Shown: positions 41,390 to 51,432, counted from the stretch's first letter. The stretch: 64,000 bases of DNA from an uncultured bacterium (GCA_902776035.1 CACYOO010000002.1:103544-167543), one strand, 5' to 3'. Notes: generated from the sequence alone by a model not told the origin. A program made the numbers and translations.

Positions 41390-43072
41390 ATGGATTTTAA
41401 GAAAATTTTAGAAAACAAACCTTTATTATACGGCATCATAGGTGTCGTAATAGTAGTTTTGGCTCTTGGAATTATGGCAATAGTAATTACAGCGGGCAAC
41501 AGTTCTTCTGCAAAAGGAAGTAAAATAATTAGTGAAAAACCTTTAGATGAAGATTTAACTCTTTTAACTACTGATAATTTAGGTAAGGCAATAGAAATCC
41601 AAGCTCTTTTAGCCAGAATAGGTATAACTGCCTCAAGAGCATTAGATGGTACAAAATCATCAATAATTTTAAGAAAAGGTACATATACTCAAAGTCAAAG
41701 AGATGCTGCATTATTAGAAATAGTAAAAAGCGGTTTAATGGATCAAAATGTAGGTCTTGAAATTTTTGATAAAGGTGATTTTACATCAACAAAAGAAGAT
41801 AAAAGAATTCGACTTGCAAGAGCAATTAATGGAGAACTTGCCAGATTAATAAGAAAAATGGACGGAATTGATAATGCATCAGTGTTTATTTCAGTTCCTG
41901 AACAGACAATGTTTTCATCTATGCAAAAACCTGTAACAGCAACAGTTCAATTAACAATAGGAGCAGGTGATAAATTACCTCCATTAAAAATAAAAGCCAT
42001 TACAAACCTTCTTCTTGGAAGTGTAACCGGATTAACTGCCGATAACATTTCTATAACAGATACAAATGGCAACGTTTATTCGAGTATAATCGGAGCAGAA
42101 GATGAAATGCTTCAAAAAGTTGAAGAAAATGACAAATACATGCAGCAAAAGGTTAATGCTCAATTAGACAGATTAATCGGTAAAGGTAACTATGTTGTAA
42201 CAGTAAGTACTGCATTAAAGCAATCACCTGTAGAAAAATCAAGCATAATATATGATCCAAATTCTAAAGCATCAGTATCAGAACAAACATTTACAGAGGG
42301 CTTGGGAGATAGTTCAAGTGATAACTCATCCGGTTCAGGTCATTCTAATGCAGTAAGTGTATACCTTCCAAACGGATTAAATGCTGCTCCTGGAAATTCA
42401 AAACAAGCTTCAGCATCTTCTCAAAACAGAAATTATTCAAGACGAGCAAGAGAAACACAATACGGAGTAAGCAAAACACAAATAAACGAATACCAAAAAG
42501 CAGGTATAGTTGAAGAAATATCAATTGCAGTAACTTTAGAAAAGAATTCATTACCGGCAGATGCAACAATTGAAGAATTAAAAGAACTAATTGCAAGTGC
42601 AGCAAGTCCTAAAGTAAAACCTGAAAATGTAACAATAGCATTGTCAGAAACAATAGAACCATATCTTGCAACAGACAGACCTGAGAATTTACCTAAACCG
42701 CAAGAATCCGGAAACCCTTGGTGGTTAATATTGGTAGTCGTTGGTTTATGTCTAACAGGCGGTTACATAGTTGTATCAGGTAAGATAAAGACAAGTCAAA
42801 TGATACAACAGCAAGAAATGCAATTATTAAAGAATAAAACAAACGAGCAAGATGCTCAATTGCAAGATGTAAATATGAAAGCTGCAGAATTAATACAACG
42901 TCAATCACAATTGCAACAGGGCTTAATTGAACAACAGCAGCAATTTGCAAATAATGCTCCGCAATTACCACCTGAAATGGTAGTCCAAGCATTGGCAGCC
43001 ATAAGATCAGACATAAACGGTTTAGATCCGAATGAAACAGGTGAAAGAATCAGAAGCTGGATTGAACAATAA
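41390..43072 (+). CDS. fliF: Flagellar MS-ring protein FliF
   Basis: Inner-membrane ring of the flagellar basal body and export gate housing. 560 residues with an N-terminal helix (about 12-35), ring-building motifs 1-2 (LTTDNLGKAIEIQALLARIG; ARAINGELARLIRKMDGIDNASVFISVPEQ), a Ser/Gly-rich insertion (about 300-345), a second helix (about 443-463) and a Gln-rich cytoplasmic tail. The tail ends GERIRSWIEQ, the sort of amphipathic end that binds FliG. ATG 41390 has GGTGGAGA upstream; an in-frame TTG at 41375 is part of that region. The Gln-rich helical tail (about 470-520) is longer than usual. Confidence 0.93.
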   Translation: MDFKKILENKPLLYGIIGVVIVVLALGIMAIVITAGNSSSAKGSKIISEKPLDEDLTLLTTDNLGKAIEIQALLARIGITASRALDGTKSSIILRKGTYTQSQRDAALLEIVKSGLMDQNVGLEIFDKGDFTSTKEDKRIRLARAINGELARLIRKMDGIDNASVFISVPEQTMFSSMQKPVTATVQLTIGAGDKLPPLKIKAITNLLLGSVTGLTADNISITDTNGNVYSSIIGAEDEMLQKVEENDKYMQQKVNAQLDRLIGKGNYVVTVSTALKQSPVEKSSIIYDPNSKASVSEQTFTEGLGDSSSDNSSGSGHSNAVSVYLPNGLNAAPGNSKQASASSQNRNYSRRARETQYGVSKTQINEYQKAGIVEEISIAVTLEKNSLPADATIEELKELIASAASPKVKPENVTIALSETIEPYLATDRPENLPKPQESGNPWWLILVVVGLCLTGGYIVVSGKIKTSQMIQQQEMQLLKNKTNEQDAQLQDVNMKAAELIQRQSQLQQGLIEQQQQFANNAPQLPPEMVVQALAAIRSDINGLDPNETGERIRSWIEQ

Positions 43073-43082
43073 AATAAATAAA

Positions 43083-43112
43083 TCAAGACAGACCATTTAA
43101 GGTCTGTCTTGA
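43083..43112 (+). other. Strong hairpin between fliF and the next gene
   Basis: A perfect 12-bp stem TCAAGACAGACC (43083-43094) / GGTCTGTCTTGA (43101-43112) with loop ATTTAA, placed 10 nt after the fliF stop inside an 81-nt gap. It is followed by AATAATAAAAAT, not a T-tract, so it is not a standard terminator. It may set the 3' end or stability of fliF mRNA, or attenuate downstream genes. Confidence 0.65.
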
Positions 43113-43152
43113 ATAATAAAAATATAAGGAATAAGAGTTAAGGAATAACAAA

Positions 43153-44172
43153 ATGCCAATAGAAGGATTTGATGTCAAAAAATTTGCACAGGATTTAGCA
43201 AACCAATCAAAAGACTTAGTGCCTCAAGATTTAGAAAAATTTCAAAAAGATTATATTGTAAAAACTTTATATAATTTTTCAAATATGGCAGGAGATGCAA
43301 TATCTAACGATAAAGAAGCAAATTTTGACGTAAATCAGGCAATATTTTTAACTCAAGTTATAGCAGAATGGTCATTTCATAAATCTATAGATGTTATAAG
43401 ATCAGGTATACAACCGGAATATTGGGACGGAGTTCTTCAAAAAGTAGCATTTACTATTTATGATATTTGTAAACAAGCAATAATAAAAGACTTGCCTCAA
43501 AATAACATTCTTGAACTTGTAGAGCATCATGTAAAAAAATCCTATGATGAAGCCCTGCAAGAATTAAATCAGCGAGGAATAATTGATGAAAAAGAATTAG
43601 AATTTGCTGAAAAACAAAATAATCTAAATCAAATGATGGAAGAAATAGCTGAGCAACAGGCGCAAGAACAGACGACACAACAAGCACAGCAAGAACCTGC
43701 ACCTGATGTAAAACAAGTACCTCAAGTTCAGCAGGATGCTCCGATACAAATGCCGCAAGGTAACGAAAAACATTCGTTCAAACTTGCATCATTGGCAATG
43801 TTATTAAAGACAATGGCTCAAGATAAAGTATCATCTATTTTAAATAAAGTCGAACAGCAAGATGCACAAATGATTATACAATATATGCAAATGCCTGACT
43901 TAGACAGTATGATTAGTTCAAATATTGCAGTTCAGTATTTGAAAGAAATAAAAGCAAGTTTACCTGAAAAAAACTTAACAAATCCTTATCAAATTATGTA
44001 CAGGATAAGATATGCATTACAAAATGCAACAAGCGAAAATTTAGAAACCATGTTTGGTAAAGAACGTATAGAAGTAAGACGATTTATAGCAGGTGCATTG
44101 GAAAACGAATATTATGAACTTCCACCAAAAATTGCAAATGTTATTGCCCAACATGTTGAAAGTATTGTATAA
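43153..44172 (+). CDS. Protein at the fliG position, divergent or non-homologous to FliG
   Basis: 339 residues between fliF and fliH, where fliG normally lies. The N-terminal half (FAQDLANQSKDLVPQDLEKF, IAEWSFHKSIDVIRSG) matches no FliG domain I know. A Gln-rich linker follows (about 165-200, QQAQEQTTQQAQQEP). The C-terminal part (LASLAMLLKTMAQDKVSSILNKVEQQDAQMIIQYMQMPDLD) has the rhythm of a FliG/armadillo helical unit, but the charged torque helix of FliG-C is not evident. It could be a highly diverged switch protein or an adaptor replacing it. Ribosome site is weak (AGGAATAAC). Confidence 0.7.
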   Translation: MPIEGFDVKKFAQDLANQSKDLVPQDLEKFQKDYIVKTLYNFSNMAGDAISNDKEANFDVNQAIFLTQVIAEWSFHKSIDVIRSGIQPEYWDGVLQKVAFTIYDICKQAIIKDLPQNNILELVEHHVKKSYDEALQELNQRGIIDEKELEFAEKQNNLNQMMEEIAEQQAQEQTTQQAQQEPAPDVKQVPQVQQDAPIQMPQGNEKHSFKLASLAMLLKTMAQDKVSSILNKVEQQDAQMIIQYMQMPDLDSMISSNIAVQYLKEIKASLPEKNLTNPYQIMYRIRYALQNATSENLETMFGKERIEVRRFIAGALENEYYELPPKIANVIAQHVESIV

Positions 44173-44183
44173 TATAATCAATC

Positions 44184-44918
44184 ATGATTATAAAAAAGAA
44201 AAATAAAACATCAGAAAATACTTCTGCTGTTTCTCCTGTTTCTGCTCCTGTTGAACAGCATGAAGCAGTAAAACCGCAAGCAGTAAAGCCGGAATTGGCT
44301 AAGATAGAAAAAACATTTGATGTTTTTGAATTAGACAATATAGACTTTTCCCAACGTCAGGAAAGACGTAGAGGAGATAGACGCAGAGGTTATAGGCGAA
44401 TTGATGACAGAAATTTAATTTCACGTGCGCAAGAAGAAGCTGACGGTATAAAAGAAGCGGCAGCTAAAGAAGGTTATAGGGAAGGTTTAGCAAAAGCACA
44501 AGACGTAATTGAAGAATTCAGGGAAAAAATTCGAAACTTTATTTCCGGTAAGAAAGAAGTATTTGAATACATTGCACCTGATATTTTAGAAATCAGTGTT
44601 GATATTGCACAAAAAATCATTAAAAAAGAAGTTGAGGAAGATCCTCAGATAGTGTTAAATTCTATACTTGATATTATGCAAAATTTATCAAAAGAAGAAC
44701 CAAAAATAACAATAACAGTAAATCCGTCTATAGTTGATTTTGTAAAAGCAGAATTACCCGAACATGTATCATCAATGGGTATTGAAGCAAAAGTAACTGT
44801 AACCGGAAGTGATGAAATGCAAGATGGAGGATGTATTATTACAACAAGTAACGGTATGGTAGATGCATCTATTGATACACAAATAGATATAATAACAGAA
44901 GCTTTAAAGGGAATATAA
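44184..44918 (+). CDS. fliH: Flagellar assembly protein FliH
   Basis: Cytoplasmic stator of the export ATPase FliI, tethering it to the C-ring and FlhA. 244 residues: Pro/Val-rich start, a strongly basic patch (RQERRRGDRRRGYRR, about 59-73), then the Gly-repeat/coiled region (AQEEADGIKEAAAKEGYREGLAKAQ) and a C-terminal domain (ISVDIAQKIIKKEV, ITVNPSIVDFV, DGGCIITTSNGMVDASIDTQ) typical of FliH/YscL/V-ATPase E. No ribosome site is visible before the ATG; overlapping TATAAT sequences at 44168-44178 could be an internal promoter. fliI is not in the window. It overlaps flhA by 1 nt (TAATG). Confidence 0.9.
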   Translation: MIIKKKNKTSENTSAVSPVSAPVEQHEAVKPQAVKPELAKIEKTFDVFELDNIDFSQRQERRRGDRRRGYRRIDDRNLISRAQEEADGIKEAAAKEGYREGLAKAQDVIEEFREKIRNFISGKKEVFEYIAPDILEISVDIAQKIIKKEVEEDPQIVLNSILDIMQNLSKEEPKITITVNPSIVDFVKAELPEHVSSMGIEAKVTVTGSDEMQDGGCIITTSNGMVDASIDTQIDIITEALKGI

Positions 44919-47011
44919 TGGCACAAGAAGGCGGAGGCAACGGTTCAATAAGTGAAATTACATTAGCAGGGTTTGTATTAACTCTGATACTTATTTTGCT
45001 TATGGAAATGCCTACATGGGTTATCAATTTCTGTATCAGTTTTAATATAACATTGGGTATTGTTCTTTTAATGATAGCACTTTATGTAAAAAAACCGTTA
45101 GATTTAGCTGCATTTCCGTCAATCATCTTACTTGGAACAATGTTTCGTTTAATTATGTCAATTGCATCAACTCGTCTTATTCTTGCAAAAGGTGATGCAG
45201 GAGAAGTTGTAACAGCATTTGGTCATTTCGTAACAGGTGGTAACATGATTGTTGGAGTTGTAATATTTTTAATTATTACAATTGTACAGTTTATGGTAAT
45301 TACAAAAGGTGCTGAACGTATTGCCGAAGTTTCTGCCAGATTTGCCTTAGACGCTATGCCCGGAAAACAAATGACAATTGATGCCGATTTTAATGCGGGT
45401 TTAATCTCTCCGGAAGAAGCCGTAAAAAAACGTGAGGACTTACAAAGAGAATCAAGCTTATTCGGTTCTATGGACGGTTCCATGAAGTTTGTAAAGGGAG
45501 ATACAATTGCAGGTCTTATTATTACTATTATAAATATTGTAGGTGGCTTATGTATCGGTTGTTTAATGAATCAAATGCCAATAGCAGATGCCATAGGTAA
45601 ATATACAATATTAACAATAGGTGATGGTTTGTCATCACAATTACCATCTTTATTGATGTCAATATCAGCAGGTATATATATGACACGTTCATCATCTGCA
45701 GGCACATTAGGTACGGATTTGGTTGCACAAGTTACAGGTAAACCAAATGCCTTGTTTCTTGCATCTGCATTTTTGCTTTTAATTGCAGCATCAAGCGGTG
45801 TTACAGGTTTACCTTGGCTTCCGTTTGTTCTTTTTGCTGTCGGTTTGACTTTAGCCGGCTTATCGGTATTAGTAAATGCTGATGTTCAATCTCAATTAGG
45901 TCAATTGGAAAGTGTTCGTCAAAACATGCAGGATTTAGTAAACCCTAACAGAATGTACGAAAGATTAGGTGTTGACGTATTAAGTTTGCAGGTAGGAGCG
46001 GGCTTGTTAGTTATTGCAGACCCTGACCAAGATGGTCAATTATTAGCAAAGATTGCAGCTTTAAGACAACGTATGACGGATGAACTCGGTTATATTTTAC
46101 CTAACATAAGAATTATGGACTCATCTGCTCTTGAATCAGAAGAATATTTAATTGCTATTCGTGGTAATACTGTTACTACCGGTTTTGTTTATCCCGGCAG
46201 ATACATGGTAATTGCTGACCAATGGGATTCTGTAAGACCAACAGTACCTGAAGATGCAATTGTAGGTGTTGATCCTACATATCAAACACAAGCTTATTGG
46301 GTTTCCGAAGATGATGCAAAAGCTACAAGGGCAATTACTGCAGTTGATGCTACAGACGTTGTTGTTACTCACTTGCAGGAAATTACAAGAAAACATGTTG
46401 ATGATATTATGACAAAAACTGATGTCTTAAAATTAATGGAATTAGTTCGTTCTCAAGACCCGACTCTTGTAAATGACCTTGTTCCAACAATTATTTCAAC
46501 TAGTGATTTAAGAAAAATATTTGTAAACCTTATTAGAGAAAAGGTTTCTATAAAAGATATTATGTTTATTTTTGAACGTTTATGCGATTATGCACGATTT
46601 TCAAAAGAGCCGGATATTTTATCAGAACGTTTAAGGGCTGCTTTAGGTCGTCAAATTTGTTTAGGTAACGTATCTGAAGATAAAGTTTTGTATGCACTAA
46701 CTCTTTCACCTGAATGGGAAAAAGTTTTAGATGACAGCTGTCAGAGAACCGAACTTGGTACAATGTTCCTGTTAAATCCAATGCAAGTACAAGAGTTGAT
46801 TGAAACAACTGCAACAACATTAATGAATGCTCACCAAAATATCGGACGACAACCTGTAATATTATGTTCTCCAAGAATACGTCTTCCTTTGTATCAATTG
46901 CTGGAAAGACATATTCCTACAATTGTTGTAATATCATATTCAGAATTAATAACAGATATTAGGGTTGAAGCAGTAGATACAATTGGTGCAAGCTACATGC
47001 AGCAAGGATAG
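44918..47011 (+). CDS. flhA: Flagellar export gate protein FlhA
   Basis: Core membrane protein of the type III export gate; its nonameric cytoplasmic ring receives chaperone-substrate complexes. 697 residues: eight N-terminal helices (about 15-320) with the FHIPEP-family loop [21 protein letters not shown] (141-161), a linker, and the C-terminal domain (about 335-697) with [35 protein letters not shown] and [12 protein letters not shown]. All family regions present, length typical. In this operon fliP/Q/R and flhB are missing, so the rest of the machine is elsewhere. A soluble paralogue of its C-domain is at 22069-23535. Confidence 0.95.
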   Translation: MAQEGGGNGSISEITLAGFVLTLILILLMEMPTWVINFCISFNITLGIVLLMIALYVKKPLDLAAFPSIILLGTMFRLIMSIASTRLILAKGDAGEVVTAFGHFVTGGNMIVGVVIFLIITIVQFMVITKGAERIAEVSARFALDAMPGKQMTIDADFNAGLISPEEAVKKREDLQRESSLFGSMDGSMKFVKGDTIAGLIITIINIVGGLCIGCLMNQMPIADAIGKYTILTIGDGLSSQLPSLLMSISAGIYMTRSSSAGTLGTDLVAQVTGKPNALFLASAFLLLIAASSGVTGLPWLPFVLFAVGLTLAGLSVLVNADVQSQLGQLESVRQNMQDLVNPNRMYERLGVDVLSLQVGAGLLVIADPDQDGQLLAKIAALRQRMTDELGYILPNIRIMDSSALESEEYLIAIRGNTVTTGFVYPGRYMVIADQWDSVRPTVPEDAIVGVDPTYQTQAYWVSEDDAKATRAITAVDATDVVVTHLQEITRKHVDDIMTKTDVLKLMELVRSQDPTLVNDLVPTIISTSDLRKIFVNLIREKVSIKDIMFIFERLCDYARFSKEPDILSERLRAALGRQICLGNVSEDKVLYALTLSPEWEKVLDDSCQRTELGTMFLLNPMQVQELIETTATTLMNAHQNIGRQPVILCSPRIRLPLYQLLERHIPTIVVISYSELITDIRVEAVDTIGASYMQQG

Positions 47012-47016
47012 TAATA

Positions 47017-47226
47017 ATGATTAAAAATTTTTTGTTATATTTAATAAAGATTTATCAAAGCATATCAAAATATACTCCTGCTGTTTGCAGATTTTATCCA
47101 ACATGCTCTGAATATATGCGTCAGGCAATAGAAAAATACGGAGTTTTAAAAGGCGGCTGGCTTGGTATAAAACGCCTTTGTAAGTGCCACCCGTTTCATC
47201 CGGGAGGAAATGATCCTGTTCCGTAA
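47017..47226 (+). CDS. yidD: Membrane protein insertion efficiency factor YidD
   Basis: A 69-residue peripheral membrane protein assisting YidC insertion. Contains the whole family signature: [43 protein letters not shown]. Starts 5 nt after flhA, so it shares its transcript, although yidD normally sits in the rnpA-yidC cluster. The misplaced context is notable but the identity is clear. Confidence 0.95.
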   Translation: MIKNFLLYLIKIYQSISKYTPAVCRFYPTCSEYMRQAIEKYGVLKGGWLGIKRLCKCHPFHPGGNDPVP

Positions 47227-47244
47227 AAATAAAATATCTAAAAT

Positions 47245-47928
47245 TTAGTTATTTTTACCAGTAATTTCTCTTTCATTTTCAAAAGTGCCTACATAACCGT
47301 CATTAACCATTAAGTCAAACTGTACACCACGACCTTCATGACCGTATAACGGGCCTGCTATACCCATACGAACTTTATCTCCGGGTTGTAAAACAACATC
47401 GCACATGTATTTTGGAACTTGCGGAAGAGCATATTTTTCAGCTATTTCTTCAGGTGTTAAATCTTTTACATCGTCATATCTCATTACCCAAGAACCCTTC
47501 ATGCCGGAATTTTTTCCGTCATAAGTTCTTACAAATCTTGTAGGTTCTGTTAGTTCAAGTATCTGAACGTTTGTATTTTCACCTTCTTTTGCATCTTTTT
47601 TTGTTAAATACGGAGTATCCAATCCTCTTTTTGCAAGGGTATTATTTACTTCCATACATGATCTTTCAGCAATAACTCTGTATTTACCGCTTATTGTATA
47701 ATCTCCGGCCTGCAAAGTTTTTACAATACGAGCACCTTTAAGTGCTTGTAGGGCAGGATTAGTAGTCAAACCTGCCATAAACATGTTTCTTACTGCTGCA
47801 CTTCCTGCACTTGAAACATATTCTTTGTTATCGGAGATTGCTTTGTTATCATGCTTTTGTTCCGCTTTTTTGGTTTCTACTTTTGTTGCAGTTAAAAATT
47901 CTGTTTTATTTATACTCTGTATACTCAT
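47245..47928 (-). CDS. Unknown protein with SWVMRYDD...ALPQVP domain
   Basis: 227 residues, function unknown. It begins MSIQSINKTEFLTATKVETKK, Lys/Glu-rich and without a signal peptide. The C-terminal half (GSWVMRYDDVKDLTPEEIAEKYALPQVPKYMCDVVLQPGDKVRMG, GPLYGHEGRGVQFDLM) resembles a module I have seen at the ends of large secreted proteins of other bacteria, in which a conserved Trp/Arg pattern precedes a K/EYALP motif. Whether it is enzymatic is unknown. No obvious ribosome site. Convergent with yidD, divergent from the symporter. Confidence 0.7.
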   Translation of the reverse strand: MSIQSINKTEFLTATKVETKKAEQKHDNKAISDNKEYVSSAGSAAVRNMFMAGLTTNPALQALKGARIVKTLQAGDYTISGKYRVIAERSCMEVNNTLAKRGLDTPYLTKKDAKEGENTNVQILELTEPTRFVRTYDGKNSGMKGSWVMRYDDVKDLTPEEIAEKYALPQVPKYMCDVVLQPGDKVRMGIAGPLYGHEGRGVQFDLMVNDGYVGTFENEREITGKNN

Positions 47929-47973
47929 ATATTAATAAACACTTTTTTACTTAAAAAATTGCGGGCATGCCGA

Positions 47974-48014
47974 TAAAATTTATTCACTTGTTACAATTAT
48001 TATAATAAATTTTA
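47974..48014. promoter_or_regulatory. Inverted repeat between divergent genes
   Basis: TAAAATTTATT (47974-47984) and AATAAATTTTA (48004-48014) are perfect inverted arms around 19 nt, upstream of the symporter gene and overlapping its likely promoter region. Possible operator; no regulator gene is adjacent. Confidence 0.35.
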
Positions 48015-48068
48015 TTACTGTTATTCTTTGTGATATTATTACTACAAGAATAGGAATAAGAGGTTATT

Positions 48069-49562
48069 ATGGAAAATCGTGATTTATGGAATTCTAGGTT
48101 TACGTTTATATTGGCAGCTGTAGCTTCAGCCGTTGGTTTAGGTAATATGTGGAGATTTCCCGGTATTGTTTATCAAAATGGCGGAGGTGCGTTTTTAATA
48201 CCTTATGTTGTTGCACTTGTAACTGCAGGTATACCATTATTGGCTATGGAAATATCTTTAGGTAAAAAATTTCAACTAGGTGCGCCGATGGCATTAAAAA
48301 AATTAAACCCGCATTTTGAATGGATTGGCTGGCTTGGAGTTGGTACGGGTGCATGTATTACTTCTTATTATTCTGTTGTATTGGCATGGGTTATATATTA
48401 TGTATATCTTTCTTTTAAATCTCCTTGGATAACACAGCATGCTGCTGATATTTTTCACAATGCCTTGCAGGTTTCTTCAGGAATGTTTGATATTGGTGGA
48501 ATAAATTGGCAACTATTACTATGTTTAATTATCGGCTGGTCATTAATTTGGCTTTGCATTAGAAACGGAGTAGATTCTATCAGTAAAGTATTAAACTATG
48601 TTATTGTACTTCCATTAATACTTTTATTAATATTAATTATCAGGGCTGTAACTTTACCCGGTGCATTAGAAGGTCTTTCATACTATTGGACTCCTGATTG
48701 GTCAAAATTAGCAAGTCCAAAAGTTTGGGCTGATGCTTACGGACAGGTATTTTTCTCTTTAAGTATATTATTTTCTATTATGGTTGCTTATGGAAGTTAT
48801 CTTCCAAAAGATGCACCTGTTACTAAGGATAGTATAATTATTGCTATGGCAGATGCTTTTATAAGCTTTTTTGCAGGAATTGCCTGTTTCGGTTCATTGG
48901 GATATCTTTCTCACATGACAAATACTCCTATTTCTGAGATGAGTCATTCAGGTATTACATTAGCTTTTGTAAGTTATCCTACGGCAATTGCTGCATTACC
49001 GGGAGGTAAAATTGCGGTTATAAGTTTTTCGTTAATATTCTTTTCAATATTATTCTTACTTGCCTTAGGTTCTGTTTTTTCAATTGTTGTTGCAGTTGCA
49101 ACATCTTTCAAAGATAAATTTAATTCATCTAAACAAAAAACAATGATGTTTTTCTGTATAACGGGCTTTTTAATTGCAACTATTTATATAACCAAAGCCG
49201 GCTTATATTGGGTTGATATTGTTGACCACTTTATGAATGACTTTAACCTTATTATGATAGGTTTGATAGAAACAATTGCTCTTGGTTGGATTTTTGGAGC
49301 TGATAAAGTATTAAATATAATAAATGAAGATACTGATTTCAAATATGGAAAATCATGGGTATTTTGTTTTAAATATCTTTGTCCGTTTGTATTTGCGACA
49401 ATCACATTAAGTTATTTATATGAAAACATTAAAATACCTTATGGCGGATACCCTATAATTGGCTTGCTTACTGTCGGATGGGGATTTATTTTAGTAACAT
49501 TTTTATTCAGTATTTTTATGACATTTTTTAAGGATAGAAATGTTGAAGATAAAAAAGAATAG
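48069..49562 (+). CDS. Sodium-dependent transporter, NSS/SNF family
   Basis: Na+-coupled amino acid-type symporter (LeuT fold) of the inner membrane. 497 residues with about 11-12 helices. The N-terminal signature is clear: WNSRFTFILAAVASAVGLGNMWRFPGIVYQNGGGAF, the unwound TM1 Na+/substrate site. Also YYSVVLAWVIYYVY (TM3) and FFSLSILFSIMVAYGSYL (TM6). Bacterial members carry Trp, Leu, Tyr or other amino acids; the substrate cannot be read here. AAGAGG precedes the ATG. Followed 43 nt later by the aminotransferase gene; shared transcription is possible. Confidence 0.92.
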   Translation: MENRDLWNSRFTFILAAVASAVGLGNMWRFPGIVYQNGGGAFLIPYVVALVTAGIPLLAMEISLGKKFQLGAPMALKKLNPHFEWIGWLGVGTGACITSYYSVVLAWVIYYVYLSFKSPWITQHAADIFHNALQVSSGMFDIGGINWQLLLCLIIGWSLIWLCIRNGVDSISKVLNYVIVLPLILLLILIIRAVTLPGALEGLSYYWTPDWSKLASPKVWADAYGQVFFSLSILFSIMVAYGSYLPKDAPVTKDSIIIAMADAFISFFAGIACFGSLGYLSHMTNTPISEMSHSGITLAFVSYPTAIAALPGGKIAVISFSLIFFSILFLLALGSVFSIVVAVATSFKDKFNSSKQKTMMFFCITGFLIATIYITKAGLYWVDIVDHFMNDFNLIMIGLIETIALGWIFGADKVLNIINEDTDFKYGKSWVFCFKYLCPFVFATITLSYLYENIKIPYGGYPIIGLLTVGWGFILVTFLFSIFMTFFKDRNVEDKKE

Positions 49563-49605
49563 ATAATTATTTTCATGATAATATTTTGAATTAAGAGGTT
49601 TATCA

Positions 49606-50697
49606 ATGAAATTATTTACATTAGGTCCTGTTGAAATGTATGAAAGTACAAAAAAAATAAGCAAAAAAGATTTTGTATATTTTCGTACTGAAGAATATTC
49701 CGATATTGTAAATAATTCACTAAAAAAATTGGCTAAATTAATTGGCGTAAGCGGAGAAAATTCTGTTATTTATATGGCATCATCAGGGACAGGAGCAATG
49801 GAGGGCTCTGTTGAAAACTGTATAAATAAAAACGAAAAAGCCCTTGTCATAAATGGCGGTACATTTGGATATAGGTTTTGCCAATTACTTGAGTATCATG
49901 GTATTCCATACAGTTCAATAGATTTAAAATGGAATGAAACTTTAACCCAAAAACATTTAGATTTATATAATAACAAGAATTTTACACATCTTTTTGTAAA
50001 TATTTGTGAAACACAAACAGGACAACTTTATGATATAAAAATGCTTAGTGATTTTTGTAAGCAGAATAATATGTATTTAATTGTTGATGCAATAGGTTCA
50101 TTTTTAGCGGATGAATATTGTATGGATAAATATGGAATAGATTTAACTATTATAAGTTCACAAAAGGGTTTATGTCTTTCTTCAGGAATGGCAATAGTTG
50201 CTTTTAGTGAAAGAATGAAAGAAAAAGTTTTAAATAATAAAAACAAAATTTCATCAGTTTATTTTGATTTTAAGGATTACTTAAAAAATATTGAGAGAGG
50301 ACAAACTCCTTATACTCCTACAATCGGTATTATGTATGAATTATCTGACATGCTTAATCTGATTGATAAAGAAGGTGGTAAAGAAGTATGGATTTCTAAA
50401 GTACAACAAAAATGCGATTATTTCAGAGAAAAGGCAGTAAATTTTGGGTTATCAATTCCTGAATATCCAAAATCGAATATGCTTACACCTGTTTATTTTA
50501 ACAATGTAAATGCGTATGAAATTTTTAAAAAATTAAAAGATAAATTTCAAATATATGTTAATCCTTGCGGAGGAGAATTGGCTGATAAAATTTTTCGTAT
50601 TTCACACATCGGAAATACAACAATTGAGGATATAGATAATTTATTGGAAAAAATAGAAATTTGCATAAAAGAACTACAAGAAGGTGTATATGTTTAA
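49606..50697 (+). CDS. Class V aminotransferase (alanine-glyoxylate / aminoethylphosphonate type)
   Basis: PLP enzyme of 363 residues: FTLGPVEMYES start, SSGTGAMEGSVENC (phosphate loop), VDAIGSFLADEY with D161, and SSQKGLCLSSG with the Schiff-base K187. Closest in style to alanine-glyoxylate, serine-pyruvate and 2-aminoethylphosphonate transaminases. Its tight coupling with a methyltransferase and a cytidylyltransferase suggests it makes an amino-alcohol phosphate or aminophosphonate to be CDP-activated, not general metabolism (inference). AAGAGG before the ATG. Confidence 0.88.
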   Translation: MKLFTLGPVEMYESTKKISKKDFVYFRTEEYSDIVNNSLKKLAKLIGVSGENSVIYMASSGTGAMEGSVENCINKNEKALVINGGTFGYRFCQLLEYHGIPYSSIDLKWNETLTQKHLDLYNNKNFTHLFVNICETQTGQLYDIKMLSDFCKQNNMYLIVDAIGSFLADEYCMDKYGIDLTIISSQKGLCLSSGMAIVAFSERMKEKVLNNKNKISSVYFDFKDYLKNIERGQTPYTPTIGIMYELSDMLNLIDKEGGKEVWISKVQQKCDYFREKAVNFGLSIPEYPKSNMLTPVYFNNVNAYEIFKKLKDKFQIYVNPCGGELADKIFRISHIGNTTIEDIDNLLEKIEICIKELQEGVYV

Positions 50698-51430
50698 ATC
50701 TACAGATACACGTATATATAATAAAAAAACAAATATTAATATAAATCATGTAAATGAATTTTGGCAGAATAAAGCTCAAAAAGAAAGCGGTTACAGTACG
50801 GTTTTATTAAATACAAATTTACCTGAAAATGCAAATATTATAAGAAATCAAAAAGAAAAAGAATTTTTATTTGATTGTTTGAAAAACAAAAAATATAATA
50901 TATTAGAAATTGGCTGTGGTAACGGTCGCTGGGTTGATAACTTAAAGGAAAAATATATAAATAGATATGATGGTATAGATTTTGTTGAAAATTTTATAAA
51001 TCAATGTAATGAAAAATTTGCAAAAATATCGGACATTCATTTCTATTGTATGTCAGCAACGGATTTAAAACAGGATATATTGAAAAAACATTATGATTTA
51101 ATCATAATTACCGGTGTAAGTATGTATATAAATGATAAGGATTTAGAATTGTTATATAGAAATTTAAATAACCTTTTAACATTAAATGGAAGTTTATATA
51201 TACAAGAATCTGTGAGTACAATAAATCAACGGCTTACATTAAATGATTTTTATTCGGAAGAATTAAATAGTAAATACAATGCAATATATCGAACAATTGA
51301 AGAATATTCTTGTATTATAGAACGTAATTTTACTAATATAAAATTAAAAAACAGCGGATATTTATTAACAAAAGATATTGGTGCAAGAAAAGAAACAAAT
51401 GCATATTGCTATTTTTATGAAAGAGGTTAA
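50690..51430 (+). CDS. SAM-dependent methyltransferase (class I)
   Basis: 246 residues with motif I ILEIGCGNGRW (about 70-80), YDGIDFVENFI (acidic ribose-binding position) and DLIIITGVSMYI. No family-specific insert identifies the substrate; small-molecule N- or O-methylation is likely. The ATG at 50690 is taken over GTG 50684 because AAGAAGG lies at the right distance for it. It overlaps the aminotransferase gene by 8 nt and is followed 2 nt later by the cytidylyltransferase: a compact three-gene cassette. Confidence 0.85.
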   Translation: MFKSTDTRIYNKKTNININHVNEFWQNKAQKESGYSTVLLNTNLPENANIIRNQKEKEFLFDCLKNKKYNILEIGCGNGRWVDNLKEKYINRYDGIDFVENFINQCNEKFAKISDIHFYCMSATDLKQDILKKHYDLIIITGVSMYINDKDLELLYRNLNNLLTLNGSLYIQESVSTINQRLTLNDFYSEELNSKYNAIYRTIEEYSCIIERNFTNIKLKNSGYLLTKDIGARKETNAYCYFYERG

Positions 51431-51432
51431 GA

